A stretch of DNA of 39,860 nucleotides from Ignavibacteriales bacterium (GTDB taxonomy: Bacteria; Bacteroidota; Ignavibacteria; UBA10030), in the NCBI GenBank assembly GCA_026390585.1, contig JAPLFP010000295.1, forward strand, positions 1 through 39,860, given 5' to 3'. The notes beneath the pieces are model-generated. The model did no database searches, was not told the origin of the DNA, and was given only the letters and a program-made list of their open reading frames with translations. Position numbers and translations under genes: made by a program. Shown piece by piece: positions 28,366 through 36,936 of the stretch. Each line of letters starts with the position of its first letter. Position 1 is the stretch's first letter.

Positions 28366-28995
28366 ATGGAGTTAGAAGTCTACAAGAAAGACGGTACAAA
28401 GAGCGGCGAGAAGGTGAGCCTTGCGCCCGAGATCTTTGAGATCAAACCCAATGACCACGCCATTTATCAGGCAGTCCGTTCGATCCAGGCGAACCAACGC
28501 CAGGGAACGCACAAGGTGAAGGGCCGGAGCGAAGTCAGTGGCGGTGGCAAGAAGCCGTTCAATCAGAAGAAGACAGGCCGCGCCCGTGCGGGCAGCACAA
28601 GGTCGGGTGTGTGGGTGGGTGGAGGATCGATCTTCGGACCGCAACCACATGACTATGTGGTGAAGTTGTCTGCGAAAGTACGTGCGCTTGCTCGGAAGTC
28701 AGCGTTGAGCTACAAGGCGAAGGACAACCAGATCATCGTCGTCGAGGATTTCAGTTTGGAAGCCCCGAAGACGAAGGATTTGGCGACCGTGCTGAATGCC
28801 CTGTCGCTGAAGGGAAAGAAGACGCTGTTCCTGACAGCGAAGACGGAAAGTGCAGTGTACAAATCGGGTCGCAATATCCCGACGGTGAACGTACGGGAAG
28901 CGGACAAAGCTTCAACGTACGAGATTCTTGATACACAGGTGCTCCTCATCCAGAAGAGCGCGATCGATATTCTCCAGAAATCGTTATCGAACTAG
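28366..28995 (+). CDS. rplD: 50S ribosomal protein L4
   Basis: 209 residues. It contains the extended loop lining the peptide tunnel (QGTHKVKGRSEVSGGGKKPFNQKKTGRARAG, about 45-75, then GGSIFGPQPHDY). The loop sequence is unmutated at the macrolide-relevant KKTGRAR region. The C-terminal part carries the globular fold (ILDTQVLLIQKSAIDIL). L4 represses the S10 operon in E. coli. It precedes rplW by 9 bases. Confidence 0.97.
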   Translation: MELEVYKKDGTKSGEKVSLAPEIFEIKPNDHAIYQAVRSIQANQRQGTHKVKGRSEVSGGGKKPFNQKKTGRARAGSTRSGVWVGGGSIFGPQPHDYVVKLSAKVRALARKSALSYKAKDNQIIVVEDFSLEAPKTKDLATVLNALSLKGKKTLFLTAKTESAVYKSGRNIPTVNVREADKASTYEILDTQVLLIQKSAIDILQKSLSN

Positions 28996-29004
28996 GCGAA
29001 CGTC

Positions 29005-29295
29005 ATGACCGGAATTCTCAAGCGACCGATCGTTACAGAAAAGATCACAGGGCTCCAGGAGAGGCGACAATTCTCCTTCGAAGTTTCCCTCGATGCGAAC
29101 AAGATTGAAATCGCGAAAGCGGTGGAAAAGAAGTTCAAAGTGACTGTCGTCAGTGTTCGCACGATGACCGTTAAGGGAAAGCGTAAGACGCAGCTAACTC
29201 GGCGCGGACGGTTCGAAGGACGTAAGAATACCTGGAAGAAGGCAATGGTCACCCTCAAAGAGGGGGACAAAATCGATTACTTTGAAAATGTTTGA
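29005..29295 (+). CDS. rplW: 50S ribosomal protein L23
   Basis: 96 residues. Starts ILKRPIVTEKIT, with the conserved FEVSLDANKIEIAKAVEKKFKVTVVSVRTM helix-strand block and an arginine-rich loop (KGKRKTQLTRRGRFEGRKNTWKKA). L23 lies at the tunnel exit and is the docking site of trigger factor and SRP. Short gaps on both sides place it in the S10 operon. Confidence 0.97.
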   Translation: MTGILKRPIVTEKITGLQERRQFSFEVSLDANKIEIAKAVEKKFKVTVVSVRTMTVKGKRKTQLTRRGRFEGRKNTWKKAMVTLKEGDKIDYFENV

Positions 29296-29308
29296 TTAGA
29301 GGGTTCTT

Positions 29309-30142
29309 ATGGCGATCAGAAAATTACGTCCGATGACCCCGGCAACACGGTTTTACTCGATCTCGACATTTGAAGAGGTCACGAAGACCGTTCCGGAAAA
29401 GGCTCTCCTTGCGCCAATCAAGAAGTCAGGCGGAAGGAACAACAACGGACGGATCACCTCACGTCATCGTGGTGGTGGGCACAAGCGGATGTATCGCGTG
29501 ATCGACTTCAAGCGAGATCGGCATGGCGTCGCAGCAACAGTGACGGCGATCGAGTACGATCCGAATCGTTCTTCACGTATCGCCCTTGTTCAGTACGTTG
29601 ACGGTGAGAAGCGCTATATCATCGCTGCAGAAGGAATGAAGGTAGGGCAGAAGATCGTGTCGGGTTCTGGTGCAGAAGTGCAAGTTGGCAATTCGCTTCC
29701 GCTGGGGGAGATACCTGCAGGCACATTCGTGCACAATGTCGAGCTCAAGCCCGGGAAGGGCGGCCAGATGGGACGCAGCGCCGGCAATTCTCTGCAATTG
29801 ATGGCAAAAGAAGGTGATTATGTCACGCTCAAGATGCCTTCTGGCGAAGTGCGCAAGGTTCAGGCGATCTGCTGTGCGACGGTGGGCATCGTCGGCAACG
29901 GCGATCATGAAAACATCAGTGTCGGCAAGGCCGGGCGTTCACGCTGGCTTGGTATTCGCCCGCAGTCCCGTGGTATGGCCATGAATCCTGTGGATCACCC
30001 GATGGGCGGCGGCGAAGGCCGATCGAAGAGCGGTGGCGGCTGGCAGCATCCGGAGTCACCATGGGGCAAATACGCCAAGGGTTTGAAGACGCGTAAGCGG
30101 AAGAATCAATCGAACAAATATATCGTGAAACGTCGCAAGTAA
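29309..30142 (+). CDS. rplB: 50S ribosomal protein L2
   Basis: 277 residues, full length. Landmarks are [27 protein letters not shown] (about 43-69), the [13 protein letters not shown] region and the C-terminal [18 protein letters not shown]. The histidine in [12 protein letters not shown] is the conserved one near the peptidyltransferase centre. Ends with a basic tail KYIVKRRK. Confidence 0.99.
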   Translation: MAIRKLRPMTPATRFYSISTFEEVTKTVPEKALLAPIKKSGGRNNNGRITSRHRGGGHKRMYRVIDFKRDRHGVAATVTAIEYDPNRSSRIALVQYVDGEKRYIIAAEGMKVGQKIVSGSGAEVQVGNSLPLGEIPAGTFVHNVELKPGKGGQMGRSAGNSLQLMAKEGDYVTLKMPSGEVRKVQAICCATVGIVGNGDHENISVGKAGRSRWLGIRPQSRGMAMNPVDHPMGGGEGRSKSGGGWQHPESPWGKYAKGLKTRKRKNQSNKYIVKRRK

Positions 30143-30174
30143 GACTGTCACACACTTAACCCAAGAAAAGCACA

Positions 30175-30462
30175 ATGAGTCGTTCACTCAAAAAGGGTCC
30201 CTACGTCGACCCGAGACTGATGGCGAAAGTCGAAGCCTTGAACAAGGCGAACCAGAAAAAAGTCATTAAGACCTGGGCTCGTTCATCCACCATAACTCCG
30301 GATTTCGTCGGGCACACATTTGCTGTGCACAACGGAAACAAATTCATTCCGGTGTATGTGCAGGAAGCCATGGTCGGCCACAAACTTGGCGAGTTCGCAT
30401 TGACACGCCAGTTCCGCGGTCACCCGGGTTTGAAGTCTGAGAAAACCACATCGCCAGCGTAA
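30175..30462 (+). CDS. rpsS: 30S ribosomal protein S19
   Basis: 95 residues. Starts [20 protein letters not shown], with [21 protein letters not shown] and [18 protein letters not shown], the standard motifs of the 30S head protein that pairs with S13. Normal length. Confidence 0.98.
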   Translation: MSRSLKKGPYVDPRLMAKVEALNKANQKKVIKTWARSSTITPDFVGHTFAVHNGNKFIPVYVQEAMVGHKLGEFALTRQFRGHPGLKSEKTTSPA

Positions 30463-30482
30463 AGGACTAGTGAGGATTCTGA

Positions 30483-30953
30483 ATGGAAGCTCAAGCACTG
30501 AATCGGTTTATCGGTACTTCCCCAAGAAAGATGATGATTGTCATCGATCTGATCAGAGGTAAGGGAGTCGAAGAGGCTCTTTCGATACTTCATTTTTCGC
30601 CCAAGCACTCTGCGAAGGATGCCGAAAAAGTCCTGCGGTCTGCGATCTCGAACCTTCAGAGCAAGGATCAGGCGGGGCGTGTCGATACGGCCACCATGTA
30701 TGTGAAAGAAGTGTTTGTCAATGGTGGACCCATGGCCAAGCGGATTTCGCCTGCTCCCATGGGGCGTGCGTTCCGAATCCGGAAGCGCTCGCATCACCTG
30801 ACAATTGTCGTTGCCACACGCGACGCCAAGGTCAAGGCGGCTGCGAAACCTGCTGCGCCAAAGGTCGCGGCGGTAGAACCAACGCCGAAGGCAAAGAAGA
30901 AAGCCACCAAGGCAACGAAACAGGAATCAACAACGGAAACAAAAGAAAGTTAA
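30483..30953 (+). CDS. rplV: 50S ribosomal protein L22 with C-terminal Ala/Lys tail
   Basis: 156 residues, against about 110-115 for most L22 proteins. The core (about 1-115) is normal: RFIGTSPRKMMIVIDLIRGK, then the tunnel beta-hairpin GPMAKRISPAPMGRAFRIRKRSHHLTIVV. From about residue 116 to the end runs a low-complexity Ala/Lys/Pro/Thr tail (AAKPAAPKVAAVEPTPKAKK, then KATKATKQ). The tail is in frame, ends just before the rpsC ribosome-binding site and has no visible domain. Such tails occur sporadically in ribosomal proteins and may add rRNA contacts. Confidence 0.97.
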   Translation: MEAQALNRFIGTSPRKMMIVIDLIRGKGVEEALSILHFSPKHSAKDAEKVLRSAISNLQSKDQAGRVDTATMYVKEVFVNGGPMAKRISPAPMGRAFRIRKRSHHLTIVVATRDAKVKAAAKPAAPKVAAVEPTPKAKKKATKATKQESTTETKES

Positions 30954-30965
30954 GAGGAGGATCTC

Positions 30966-31613
30966 TTGGGTCAGAAAACCAATCCGATTGGATTTCGTCT
31001 CGGCGTCACAAAGACCTGGGATTCAAATTGGTATGACGAGAAAGGGTTCGCAGGAAAACTTCAGGAAGATCTGATGGTCCGGAACTATGTCCGGAATCGT
31101 CTGAAGAAAGCCGGGATTTCTCGCATCCAAATCGATCGGACGCCGAAGCGCGCCGTGATCACCATCCATACTTCCCGTCCTGGAATCGTGATCGGCAAAA
31201 GCGGCAAGGAAATCGCCCAACTCGAGGAAGAATTGAAGAAGGTCACTTCTAAAGAAGTGAAGATTCTCATTCACGAAATCAAACGTCCGGAGCTTGACGC
31301 TGCCCTTGTTGCGGAAGCGATCGCGTCCCAGATCGAAGGAAGAATCTCCTTCCGTCGGGCGATGAAGCAATCGATCACCGCAGCGATGAGGATGGGTGCT
31401 GAAGGCATCCGCGTCTTGTGCGGTGGACGGCTCGGTGGAGCGGAAATCGCACGGAGGGAGCAGTACAAAGAAGGACGCATCCCCCTGCACACGATCCGCG
31501 CGGACATCGACTATGCGACGGCGACCTCGCGCACCATTTATGGCGCGATTGGTGTGAAGGTGTGGATATGCAAAGGCGAAATTCTCGGCCCCGTGGCTGA
31601 CAAGAACCGATAG
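30966..31613 (+). CDS. rpsC: 30S ribosomal protein S3
   Basis: 215 residues. Starts at TTG after GAGGAGGATCTC. The N-terminus [22 protein letters not shown], the KH domain ([20 protein letters not shown], about 75-94) and the C-terminal [22 protein letters not shown] with [11 protein letters not shown] are all in place. S3 helps form the mRNA entry helicase with S4 and S5. Confidence 0.98.
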   Translation: MGQKTNPIGFRLGVTKTWDSNWYDEKGFAGKLQEDLMVRNYVRNRLKKAGISRIQIDRTPKRAVITIHTSRPGIVIGKSGKEIAQLEEELKKVTSKEVKILIHEIKRPELDAALVAEAIASQIEGRISFRRAMKQSITAAMRMGAEGIRVLCGGRLGGAEIARREQYKEGRIPLHTIRADIDYATATSRTIYGAIGVKVWICKGEILGPVADKNR

Positions 31614-31641
31614 AGCGATTCAGCAAGGAGTAGAGTGACGT

Positions 31642-32064
31642 ATGTTAATGCCAAAGAGAGTAAAGTACAGAAAGACTCAGCGCGGACGGATGCGGGGAAA
31701 AGCCACGCGTGGCGCACAGGTGGCGTTCGGCGATTTCGGCCTGAAGGCTATGGAGCCCGCATGGATTACCCAACGTCAGATTGAAGCGACCCGTGTTGCC
31801 TTGACGCGCATGATGAAGCGCGAAGGCAAGGTGTGGATCCGCATCTTCCCCGATAAGCCTGTGACGAAGAAACCCGCTGAGACTCGTATGGGAAGTGGAA
31901 AGGGCGTACCGGAGTTTTGGGTGGCCGTGGTGAAGCCGGGACGCATCATGTTTGAGCTTGGCGGTGTTACGCGGGAGCTTGCGGCTGAGGCATTCACGAT
32001 CGCCTCGCACAAGCTGCCCATTAAGACAAGGCTGGTAACGCGGGTCGATTACGACGGCAAATAA
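31642..32064 (+). CDS. rplP: 50S ribosomal protein L16
   Basis: 140 residues. [21 protein letters not shown] at the start, [43 protein letters not shown] and [26 protein letters not shown] are diagnostic. It contacts tRNA elbows near the A site. The second ATG (31648) is also possible, but the family usually starts MLMP. Confidence 0.98.
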   Translation: MLMPKRVKYRKTQRGRMRGKATRGAQVAFGDFGLKAMEPAWITQRQIEATRVALTRMMKREGKVWIRIFPDKPVTKKPAETRMGSGKGVPEFWVAVVKPGRIMFELGGVTRELAAEAFTIASHKLPIKTRLVTRVDYDGK

Positions 32065-32087
32065 TTCAACAGGGCAAAGGAGTTTCA

Positions 32088-32324
32088 ATGAAAGCGTTTG
32101 AACTGCGCGAACTCTCCGATACGGAGCTGATCAGGCGAATACAAGAAGAAGAGGAGAATCTTGCGAACCTCCGCTTCCAGAAGGTGATCAGCCAATTGGA
32201 GAACCCAATGAAGCTTCGGTTGACGAAGAGAGATATCTCCCGGATGAAAAGCATTCTGCGAGAGCGTCAATTGAAGAAACCTGAGCCAAAGATGGTTCCA
32301 TCTGACAATCAGAAGAAGGCGTAA
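32088..32324 (+). CDS. rpmC: 50S ribosomal protein L29
   Basis: 78 residues, two-helix protein at the tunnel exit. ELRELSDTELIRRIQEEEENLANLRFQK, then the conserved ...NPMKLRLTKRDISRMKSILRER segment. The C-terminus has a short charged extension (LKKPEPKMVPSDNQKKA) beyond the usual 60-68 residues. The start follows AAAGGAGTTTCA. Confidence 0.95.
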   Translation: MKAFELRELSDTELIRRIQEEEENLANLRFQKVISQLENPMKLRLTKRDISRMKSILRERQLKKPEPKMVPSDNQKKA

Positions 32325-32327
32325 GGA

Positions 32328-32609
32328 ATGAGCACTGTAGCAACCACCGCCCCAGTTCGCCGGCAGCAACGGAAAGTTCGCGTCGGCAAGGTGATCAGCA
32401 ATAAGATGCAAAAGAGCATCGTTGTGTCACTTGAGCGCAAGGTTCCGCACCCGCTCTACAAAAAATATTATAAGCAAACCTCCACGTTGATGGCGCACGA
32501 CGAAAAACGCGAAGCTGGCGTCGGCGATATCGTAAAGGTGATGGAAACGCGGCCAATGAGCAAGCTGAAGCGATGGCGGCTGGTCGAAATCGTTGAAAAA
32601 GCAAAGTAA
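32328..32609 (+). CDS. rpsQ: 30S ribosomal protein S17
   Basis: 93 residues. Core OB-fold motifs: [30 protein letters not shown] and [30 protein letters not shown]. The first ~15 residues ([15 protein letters not shown]) are a little longer than in most S17 proteins. It starts only 3 bases after the rpmC stop. Confidence 0.97.
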   Translation: MSTVATTAPVRRQQRKVRVGKVISNKMQKSIVVSLERKVPHPLYKKYYKQTSTLMAHDEKREAGVGDIVKVMETRPMSKLKRWRLVEIVEKAK

Positions 32610-32650
32610 GGTCCGGTCCTGTACCCGTCGACCATTGTGAGGAGTATCCC

Positions 32651-32824
32651 ATGATCCAGGAAGAAACGAATCTTGTAGTAGCTGACAATTCCGGAGCGAA
32701 GAAATGTCGGTGCATTCGCGTGCTGGGCGGTCACGACAGGCGCTATGCAAGTGTCGGCGATCTGATCGGTGGTGCGGACCAAGAAGGAAATCGGCCGCAA
32801 GGATGGAACATTCATTCGTTTTGA
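32651..32824 (+). CDS. rplN: 50S ribosomal protein L14, N-terminal part (gene disrupted by internal deletion)
   Basis: After a GGAG site, ATG begins [20 protein letters not shown], then [19 protein letters not shown], exactly the first ~39 residues of L14. The family then continues with about 22 residues (VxVxxAxPxGxVKKGxVxxAV). They are absent in every frame, and the reading continues out of frame (GGADQEGN...) to a TGA at 32822. The rest of L14 resumes at about 32769 in another frame. With the usual 122-residue length the missing DNA is 65 bases, which fits the frame change (3n+2). Too short for many gene callers. Confidence 0.88.
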   Translation: MIQEETNLVVADNSGAKKCRCIRVLGGHDRRYASVGDLIGGADQEGNRPQGWNIHSF

Positions 32825-32954
32825 TGAAAACGCCGTGGTGTTGCTGAATGACCAGGGCGAACCACGGGGCACCCGCATCTTTGGGCCTGTTGCCCGTGAG
32901 CTGCGCGAGCGCCAATACATGAAAATCGTTTCATTGGCCCCTGAAGTACTCTAA
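32769..32954 (+). CDS. rplN: 50S ribosomal protein L14, C-terminal part (downstream of the deletion)
   Basis: This frame reads [40 protein letters not shown] and [21 protein letters not shown], the intact last 61 residues of L14. The GTG at its 5' end is part of the VVR codons, not a real start, and no ribosome-binding site belongs to it. Together with the upstream part it gives about 100 of the expected 122 residues. L14 is essential and contacts 16S rRNA at an intersubunit bridge. The next gene, rplX, is normal. Confidence 0.86.
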   Translation: MVRTKKEIGRKDGTFIRFDENAVVLLNDQGEPRGTRIFGPVARELRERQYMKIVSLAPEVL

Positions 32955-32972
32955 CGTTCGAAGGATTATTGC

Positions 32973-33296
32973 ATGCACGTACATAAGAATGATACAGTGT
33001 TAGTCATCTCCGGCAACTCACTCGGAAAGCGGGGGAAGGTCCTGAAGGTGTTCCCCGTTAAGTCAAGGGTGATCATCGAGAGTGTGAACATCGTCAAGCG
33101 GCACTCCCGCCCTACGCAGAAGAATCCTCACGGAGGTATTGTTCAGAAAGAGGGTCCCATCAGTGCGGCCAACGTGATGGTTATTTGTCCGAAGTGCAAC
33201 CAGGCGACGCGGATCGGCCATGCACATGTTACCGATCCCACGAGCGGAAAACGGAAGACGATGAGACTCTGCAGAAAATGCAAAGAGATGTTTTAA
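32973..33296 (+). CDS. rplX: 50S ribosomal protein L24
   Basis: 107 residues. The KOW motif is at the start (HKNDTVLVISGNSLGKRGKVLKVFP), then VNIVKRHSRPTQKNPHGGIVQKEGPI. The second half has two CxxC pairs (CPKC at about 71-74 and CRKC near the end), a zinc-ribbon feature found in many L24 proteins. L24 initiates 50S assembly. Confidence 0.97.
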   Translation: MHVHKNDTVLVISGNSLGKRGKVLKVFPVKSRVIIESVNIVKRHSRPTQKNPHGGIVQKEGPISAANVMVICPKCNQATRIGHAHVTDPTSGKRKTMRLCRKCKEMF

Positions 33297-33324
33297 GTTG
33301 ACGATGAATTCGGAGAATTGAGTT

Positions 33325-34029
33325 ATGGGAAAAGAAAAAGAAAAAGACAAAGAGCAACAGAAAAAGCCTGAAGGCGGCAAAGGGAAGGAACAGAAGCAGG
33401 CGAAAGGTTCTGGCGACGGCGGCGGAAAAAAGCCTGCAGCGGCCGGTCGTGAGGCTGGTGTGCCGGCTCGGCTGTTCGTTCTGTACAAGAAGGAAATTAT
33501 TCCCCAGCTGATGAAGAAGTTCCAGTACAAGAGCGTCATGCAGGTTCCGAAGCTGGTGAAGATCTCGGTCAACAGCGGCGTCGGAATGGCGACACAGGAC
33601 CCCAAGGTTCTGGATGTGACCGTGAAAGAGCTGGAATTCATCACCGGTCAGAAAGTTGCCGTCACCAAGTCCAAAAAGGCGATTTCGAATTTCAAATTGC
33701 GTGAGGGACTGGCGATTGGCTGCCGCGTCACCCTGCGTCGCGCGCAGATGTACGAATTTATCGACCGTTTGATCAACATCGCTCTTCCCCGTGTGCGCGA
33801 CTTCCGCGGTGTCTCCGACAAATCGTTTGATGGTCACGGCAATTACACGCTCGGCATCAAAGAGCAGATTATTTTCCCGGAAATCGACACTGACAAGGTC
33901 ACGCGTATCAGCGGTATGGATGTTACGTTCGTCACGACAGCAAAGACCGATGCAGAGGCATACGAACTCCTGAAGGCGCTCGGCATGCCATTCGTAAAAC
34001 GACAAGAAGTGCTTCAAACCGCAGCATAA
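33325..34029 (+). CDS. rplE: 50S ribosomal protein L5 with Lys/Gly-rich N-terminal extension
   Basis: 234 residues, against about 180 for the family. The L5 core starts near residue 47 ([20 protein letters not shown]) and continues with the conserved [55 protein letters not shown] and [16 protein letters not shown]. The first ~45 residues are low-complexity Lys/Glu/Gln, then Gly/Ala ([20 protein letters not shown]). ATG 33325 has GGAG about 9 bases upstream. An internal GTG at 33460, behind a GAGG, would give a standard-length L5. Which start is used cannot be settled here, but the extension is fully open. L5 binds 5S rRNA. Confidence 0.93.
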   Translation: MGKEKEKDKEQQKKPEGGKGKEQKQAKGSGDGGGKKPAAAGREAGVPARLFVLYKKEIIPQLMKKFQYKSVMQVPKLVKISVNSGVGMATQDPKVLDVTVKELEFITGQKVAVTKSKKAISNFKLREGLAIGCRVTLRRAQMYEFIDRLINIALPRVRDFRGVSDKSFDGHGNYTLGIKEQIIFPEIDTDKVTRISGMDVTFVTTAKTDAEAYELLKALGMPFVKRQEVLQTAA

Positions 34030-34050
34030 CGACTACTGGAAGGAGTTGCT

Positions 34051-34236
34051 TTGGCACGCTTAGCAATGCGAGTGAAGGCGAAAAGGACGCCCAAGTTCAA
34101 AGTTCGTCAACACAACCGATGCGGCATCTGTGGACGGTCGCGAGCCTTTTACCGCAAGTTCGGCGTCTGCCGGATTTGCTTGCGAAATCTCGCGCTTGAT
34201 GGAAAAATCCCGGGCGTACGCAAAGCCAGTTGGTAA
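34051..34236 (+). CDS. rpsN: 30S ribosomal protein S14, type Z (zinc-binding)
   Basis: 61 residues. TTG start 5 bases after AAGGAG. Contains [20 protein letters not shown], the two CxxC pairs of the short zinc-containing S14, and ends [17 protein letters not shown]. The 61-residue form is the C+ type; the longer zinc-free paralogue is not in this window. Confidence 0.97.
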   Translation: MARLAMRVKAKRTPKFKVRQHNRCGICGRSRAFYRKFGVCRICLRNLALDGKIPGVRKASW

Positions 34237-34272
34237 TGTTTGTACCAAGAATATTCGAGGAGACTTGATTCG

Positions 34273-34668
34273 ATGTCGATAACGGATCCGATTTCAGATT
34301 TTTTGACGCGCATTCGCAATGCCGCGAAGTCAAAACACAAAAGGGTCGATATCCCCGCGTCGAACCTGAAAAAAGCAGTTGCGCAGATCCTGCTAGATGA
34401 GAAGTTCATTGCAGGCTACACAATGCTCGAGGACGGCAAGCAGGGGATGTTGCGCATTCAGCTAAAATACAACGGCGGCAAGGCGGTCATCACGGGTTTG
34501 CGTCGCGTGAGCCGTCCAGGTCTTCGCCTGTACCGATCCTCTGACGAGCTCCCGCGTGTGCTCGGTGGCATGGGTATCGCCATCCTGACAACTTCCAAGG
34601 GACTGATGACGGATCACCGGGCGCGCAAAGAGCACGTCGGTGGCGAAGTTCTCGCCTATATCTGGTAA
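34273..34668 (+). CDS. rpsH: 30S ribosomal protein S8
   Basis: 131 residues from ATG 34273 ([19 protein letters not shown]). The open frame extends upstream to 34240, but the family start and the GAGGAG about 10 bases before 34273 favour the shorter form. The C-terminal [41 protein letters not shown] is diagnostic. S8 binds 16S rRNA helix 21 and in E. coli represses the spc operon at the L5 start. Confidence 0.97.
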   Translation: MSITDPISDFLTRIRNAAKSKHKRVDIPASNLKKAVAQILLDEKFIAGYTMLEDGKQGMLRIQLKYNGGKAVITGLRRVSRPGLRLYRSSDELPRVLGGMGIAILTTSKGLMTDHRARKEHVGGEVLAYIW

Positions 34669-34685
34669 ATTGAGGAGAATGTACC

Positions 34686-35234
34686 GTGTCACGAGTTGGT
34701 CGTAAACCGATATCGATCGTCAAAGGCGTTACCGTCTCACAGAAAGACGGGAAGGTCGTGGTGAAGGGACCCAAGGGGGAATTGTCAGCGACCGTTCATC
34801 CTGAAATCACTGTCGAGATCAAGCCGACAGAAATCCATGTCAGCCGTCACGCTGACGATGGTGCGCATCGCGCGCTTCATGGTCTGTGGCGTGCGCTGAT
34901 CCAGAACATGATCAATGGGGTCACACAGGGCTACAGCCAGAAGCTCGAGATCGTGGGTGTGGGGTATCGTGCAGAAATGAAGGGGAAGAAACTCCAGATG
35001 ATGCTTGGGTACTCGCATCCGATTCTGTTCGGTCCGCCCGAGGGGGTCAACATCGAGGCTCCGACGCAGACCAGTGTTCTGGTTACAGGAATTGATAAAC
35101 AGCTTGTCGGCCTCGTGGCGGCGAAGATTCGTTCGTTCCGTCCGCCGGAACCGTACAAGGGCAAGGGTGTCAAGTACGAAGGTGAGTATATCCGTCGCAA
35201 GGCGGGCAAGGCTGCTGCAACAGCTGCCAAGTAA
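34686..35234 (+). CDS. rplF: 50S ribosomal protein L6
   Basis: 182 residues, GTG start after TTGAGGAGAATGTACC. It begins SRVGRKPISIVKGVTV and has GVTQGYSQKLEIVGVGYRA and the C-terminal RPPEPYKGKGVKYEGEYIRRKAGKA. L6 sits near the factor-binding site by the sarcin-ricin loop. Normal length with a short Ala/Lys end. Confidence 0.98.
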   Translation: MSRVGRKPISIVKGVTVSQKDGKVVVKGPKGELSATVHPEITVEIKPTEIHVSRHADDGAHRALHGLWRALIQNMINGVTQGYSQKLEIVGVGYRAEMKGKKLQMMLGYSHPILFGPPEGVNIEAPTQTSVLVTGIDKQLVGLVAAKIRSFRPPEPYKGKGVKYEGEYIRRKAGKAAATAAK

Positions 35235-35285
35235 TGACGCCAGCTTCAGCATTGTTGAATGTCCATTTGCTAAAAGGTTCTCCGT

Positions 35286-35654
35286 ATGATTCAAGATAAG
35301 AAACACGACCGCTGGCAGAAAAAGAAAGCCAGCATCCGCCAAAAGGTGATCGGTACGCCAGAGCGTCCCCGGTTCACAATTTACCGAAGCGCGAAGCACA
35401 TCTATGCACAGATCATCGACGATACAAACGGGAAGACCCTTGTCTCTGTTTCGACGATCTCGAAGGATCTCCGCGAACAGCTGAAGGAAGTCAAGAAGCC
35501 GATGGACGTGTGCAAGATCATCGGGAAGGTTGCCGCGAAGCAGGCGCTCGAGAAGAAGATCCAGAGCGTAGTGTACGATCGGAACGGATATCTGTACCAC
35601 GGCCGCGTCAAAGCGGTTGCAGATGGCGCGCGCGAAGGCGGCCTCAAATTCTAA
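35286..35654 (+). CDS. rplR: 50S ribosomal protein L18
   Basis: 122 residues. Basic N-terminus ([38 protein letters not shown]) and C-terminal [26 protein letters not shown] identify this 5S rRNA-binding protein. The start ATG is 51 bases after rplF. Confidence 0.98.
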   Translation: MIQDKKHDRWQKKKASIRQKVIGTPERPRFTIYRSAKHIYAQIIDDTNGKTLVSVSTISKDLREQLKEVKKPMDVCKIIGKVAAKQALEKKIQSVVYDRNGYLYHGRVKAVADGAREGGLKF

Positions 35655-35681
35655 CTCATCACGAGGAAAACGAGAGACGCG

Positions 35682-36188
35682 ATGTCAAAATTCAAAGCAG
35701 GCGAACTGGAACTCAAGGAAAAGCTGGTCCACATCAACCGTGTTGCAAAGGTTGTCAAAGGTGGACGGCGTTTCAGCTTTAACGCCATCGTCGTCGTCGG
35801 TGACGGCAACGGCCATGTCGGTGTCGGCCTTGGCAAGGCGAACGAAGTAGCAGATGCGATCGCCAAAGGGGTGGACGATGCGAAGAAGAGTGTCGTAAAA
35901 GTAACCATCGTGAAGGGAACGATCCCGCATGAGGTCATTGGCAAGTTTGGCGCCGGCCTTGTGCTTCTGAAACCCGCTTCTCCCGGCACAGGACTCATTG
36001 CCGGTGGTGGCGTACGCGCCGTGTTGGAATCGGCCGGAATTCGGGACATCCTTACGAAGCAAATGGGATCATCCAATCCTCACAATGTTGTGAAGGCGAC
36101 GATGAAGGCTCTTCTCAGTCTTTCCGATGCTCGGATGGCTGCAGATCGCCGCGGCATCTCGCTTCCGGAATTGTTTCACCAAAACTAA
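35682..36188 (+). CDS. rpsE: 30S ribosomal protein S5
   Basis: 168 residues. Double-stranded RNA-binding-like N-terminal domain ([42 protein letters not shown]), then [37 protein letters not shown] and [15 protein letters not shown]. Residues linked to spectinomycin binding (VVKGGRRF loop) look unmutated. Part of the mRNA entry site. Confidence 0.98.
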   Translation: MSKFKAGELELKEKLVHINRVAKVVKGGRRFSFNAIVVVGDGNGHVGVGLGKANEVADAIAKGVDDAKKSVVKVTIVKGTIPHEVIGKFGAGLVLLKPASPGTGLIAGGGVRAVLESAGIRDILTKQMGSSNPHNVVKATMKALLSLSDARMAADRRGISLPELFHQN

Positions 36189-36200
36189 TCAGGTGTGCTG

Positions 36201-36392
36201 ATGTCGACAGCGAAGAGAATCAAGATTACCCAGACGGGCAGTATCATCGATCAAAAGGAACGGGCCAAGCGGACCATCAAGGCGCTGGGGCTGGGCAGGC
36301 CGAATTATTCGGTCGTCAAAAATGATACCCCGCAGGTGCGCGGTATGATCACGGTCGTTCGTCATATCGTGCGCGTCGAAGAAGTCCAATAA
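36201..36392 (+). CDS. rpmD: 50S ribosomal protein L30
   Basis: 63 residues (AKRIKITQTGSIIDQKERAK, then TIKALGLGRPNYSVVKNDTPQVRGMITVV). I start at ATG 36201, with AGGTG 5 bases upstream, rather than at GTG 36195 inside that site. L30 is a small, sometimes absent 50S protein; its place between rpsE and rplO is standard. Confidence 0.96.
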   Translation: MSTAKRIKITQTGSIIDQKERAKRTIKALGLGRPNYSVVKNDTPQVRGMITVVRHIVRVEEVQ

Positions 36393-36430
36393 GAGTGTTC
36401 CACATGTTTTAGGTTGAAGGAAGCAGATCG

Positions 36431-36910
36431 ATGGCAAAAGATATTCTCAGTAATCTCACTCCGGCCGACGGATCCAGGAAGAAGACCAAACGTATCGGTC
36501 GCGGGCAAGGGTCAGGACACGGCAAGACGTCCACCAAGGGTCACAAGGGTGCCAAGTCCCGGTCCGGACACAAATTCAAACTCTGGTTTGAAGGCGGTCA
36601 GATGCCGTTGTCGCGGCGCGTACCGAAGTTCGGATTCAGAAGCCGCAATCGCGAAGAGGTTCAGGCGGTCAACGTTGAGAACCTGGAGCGGGTGGTGGCC
36701 GAGAAGAAACTCAGCGGCGCCGTGGTGAATCCGGAAGTGCTCTACTCACTCGGACTCATCTCGAAGAAGCACGTGCCCGTGAAGATCCTCGGGAACGGTA
36801 ATCTGAAGTCAAAGTTGGAAGTATCAGCCCATGCATTCAGCAAGTCGGCCATTGCGAAGATTGAAGCTGCTGGTGGGAAGGCTACAGTGCTCGGCCAGAC
36901 GAAGTCGTAG
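36431..36910 (+). CDS. rplO: 50S ribosomal protein L15
   Basis: 159 residues. Gly/Lys/Arg-rich N-terminus (RKKTKRIGRGQGSGHGKTSTKGHKGAKSRSG), FEGGQMPLSRRVPKFGF and the C-terminal domain with KVKILGNG-type sequence (VPVKILGNGNLKSKLEVSAHAFSKSAIAKIEAAGG). It precedes secY, as in most bacteria. Confidence 0.98.
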   Translation: MAKDILSNLTPADGSRKKTKRIGRGQGSGHGKTSTKGHKGAKSRSGHKFKLWFEGGQMPLSRRVPKFGFRSRNREEVQAVNVENLERVVAEKKLSGAVVNPEVLYSLGLISKKHVPVKILGNGNLKSKLEVSAHAFSKSAIAKIEAAGGKATVLGQTKS

Positions 36911-36936
36911 ACTTGTCCTCAACGGAATAGACCAGA

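Noticed and set aside
32651-32954. Two separate small genes instead of a broken rplN
   Set aside because: The two pieces are consecutive parts of L14, and the second has no ribosome-binding site or start context.
34785-35600. 271-codon open frame antisense to rplF-rplR (also 33229-34017 antisense to rplE)
   Set aside because: Covers two certain ribosomal genes and their spacer; no family resemblance.
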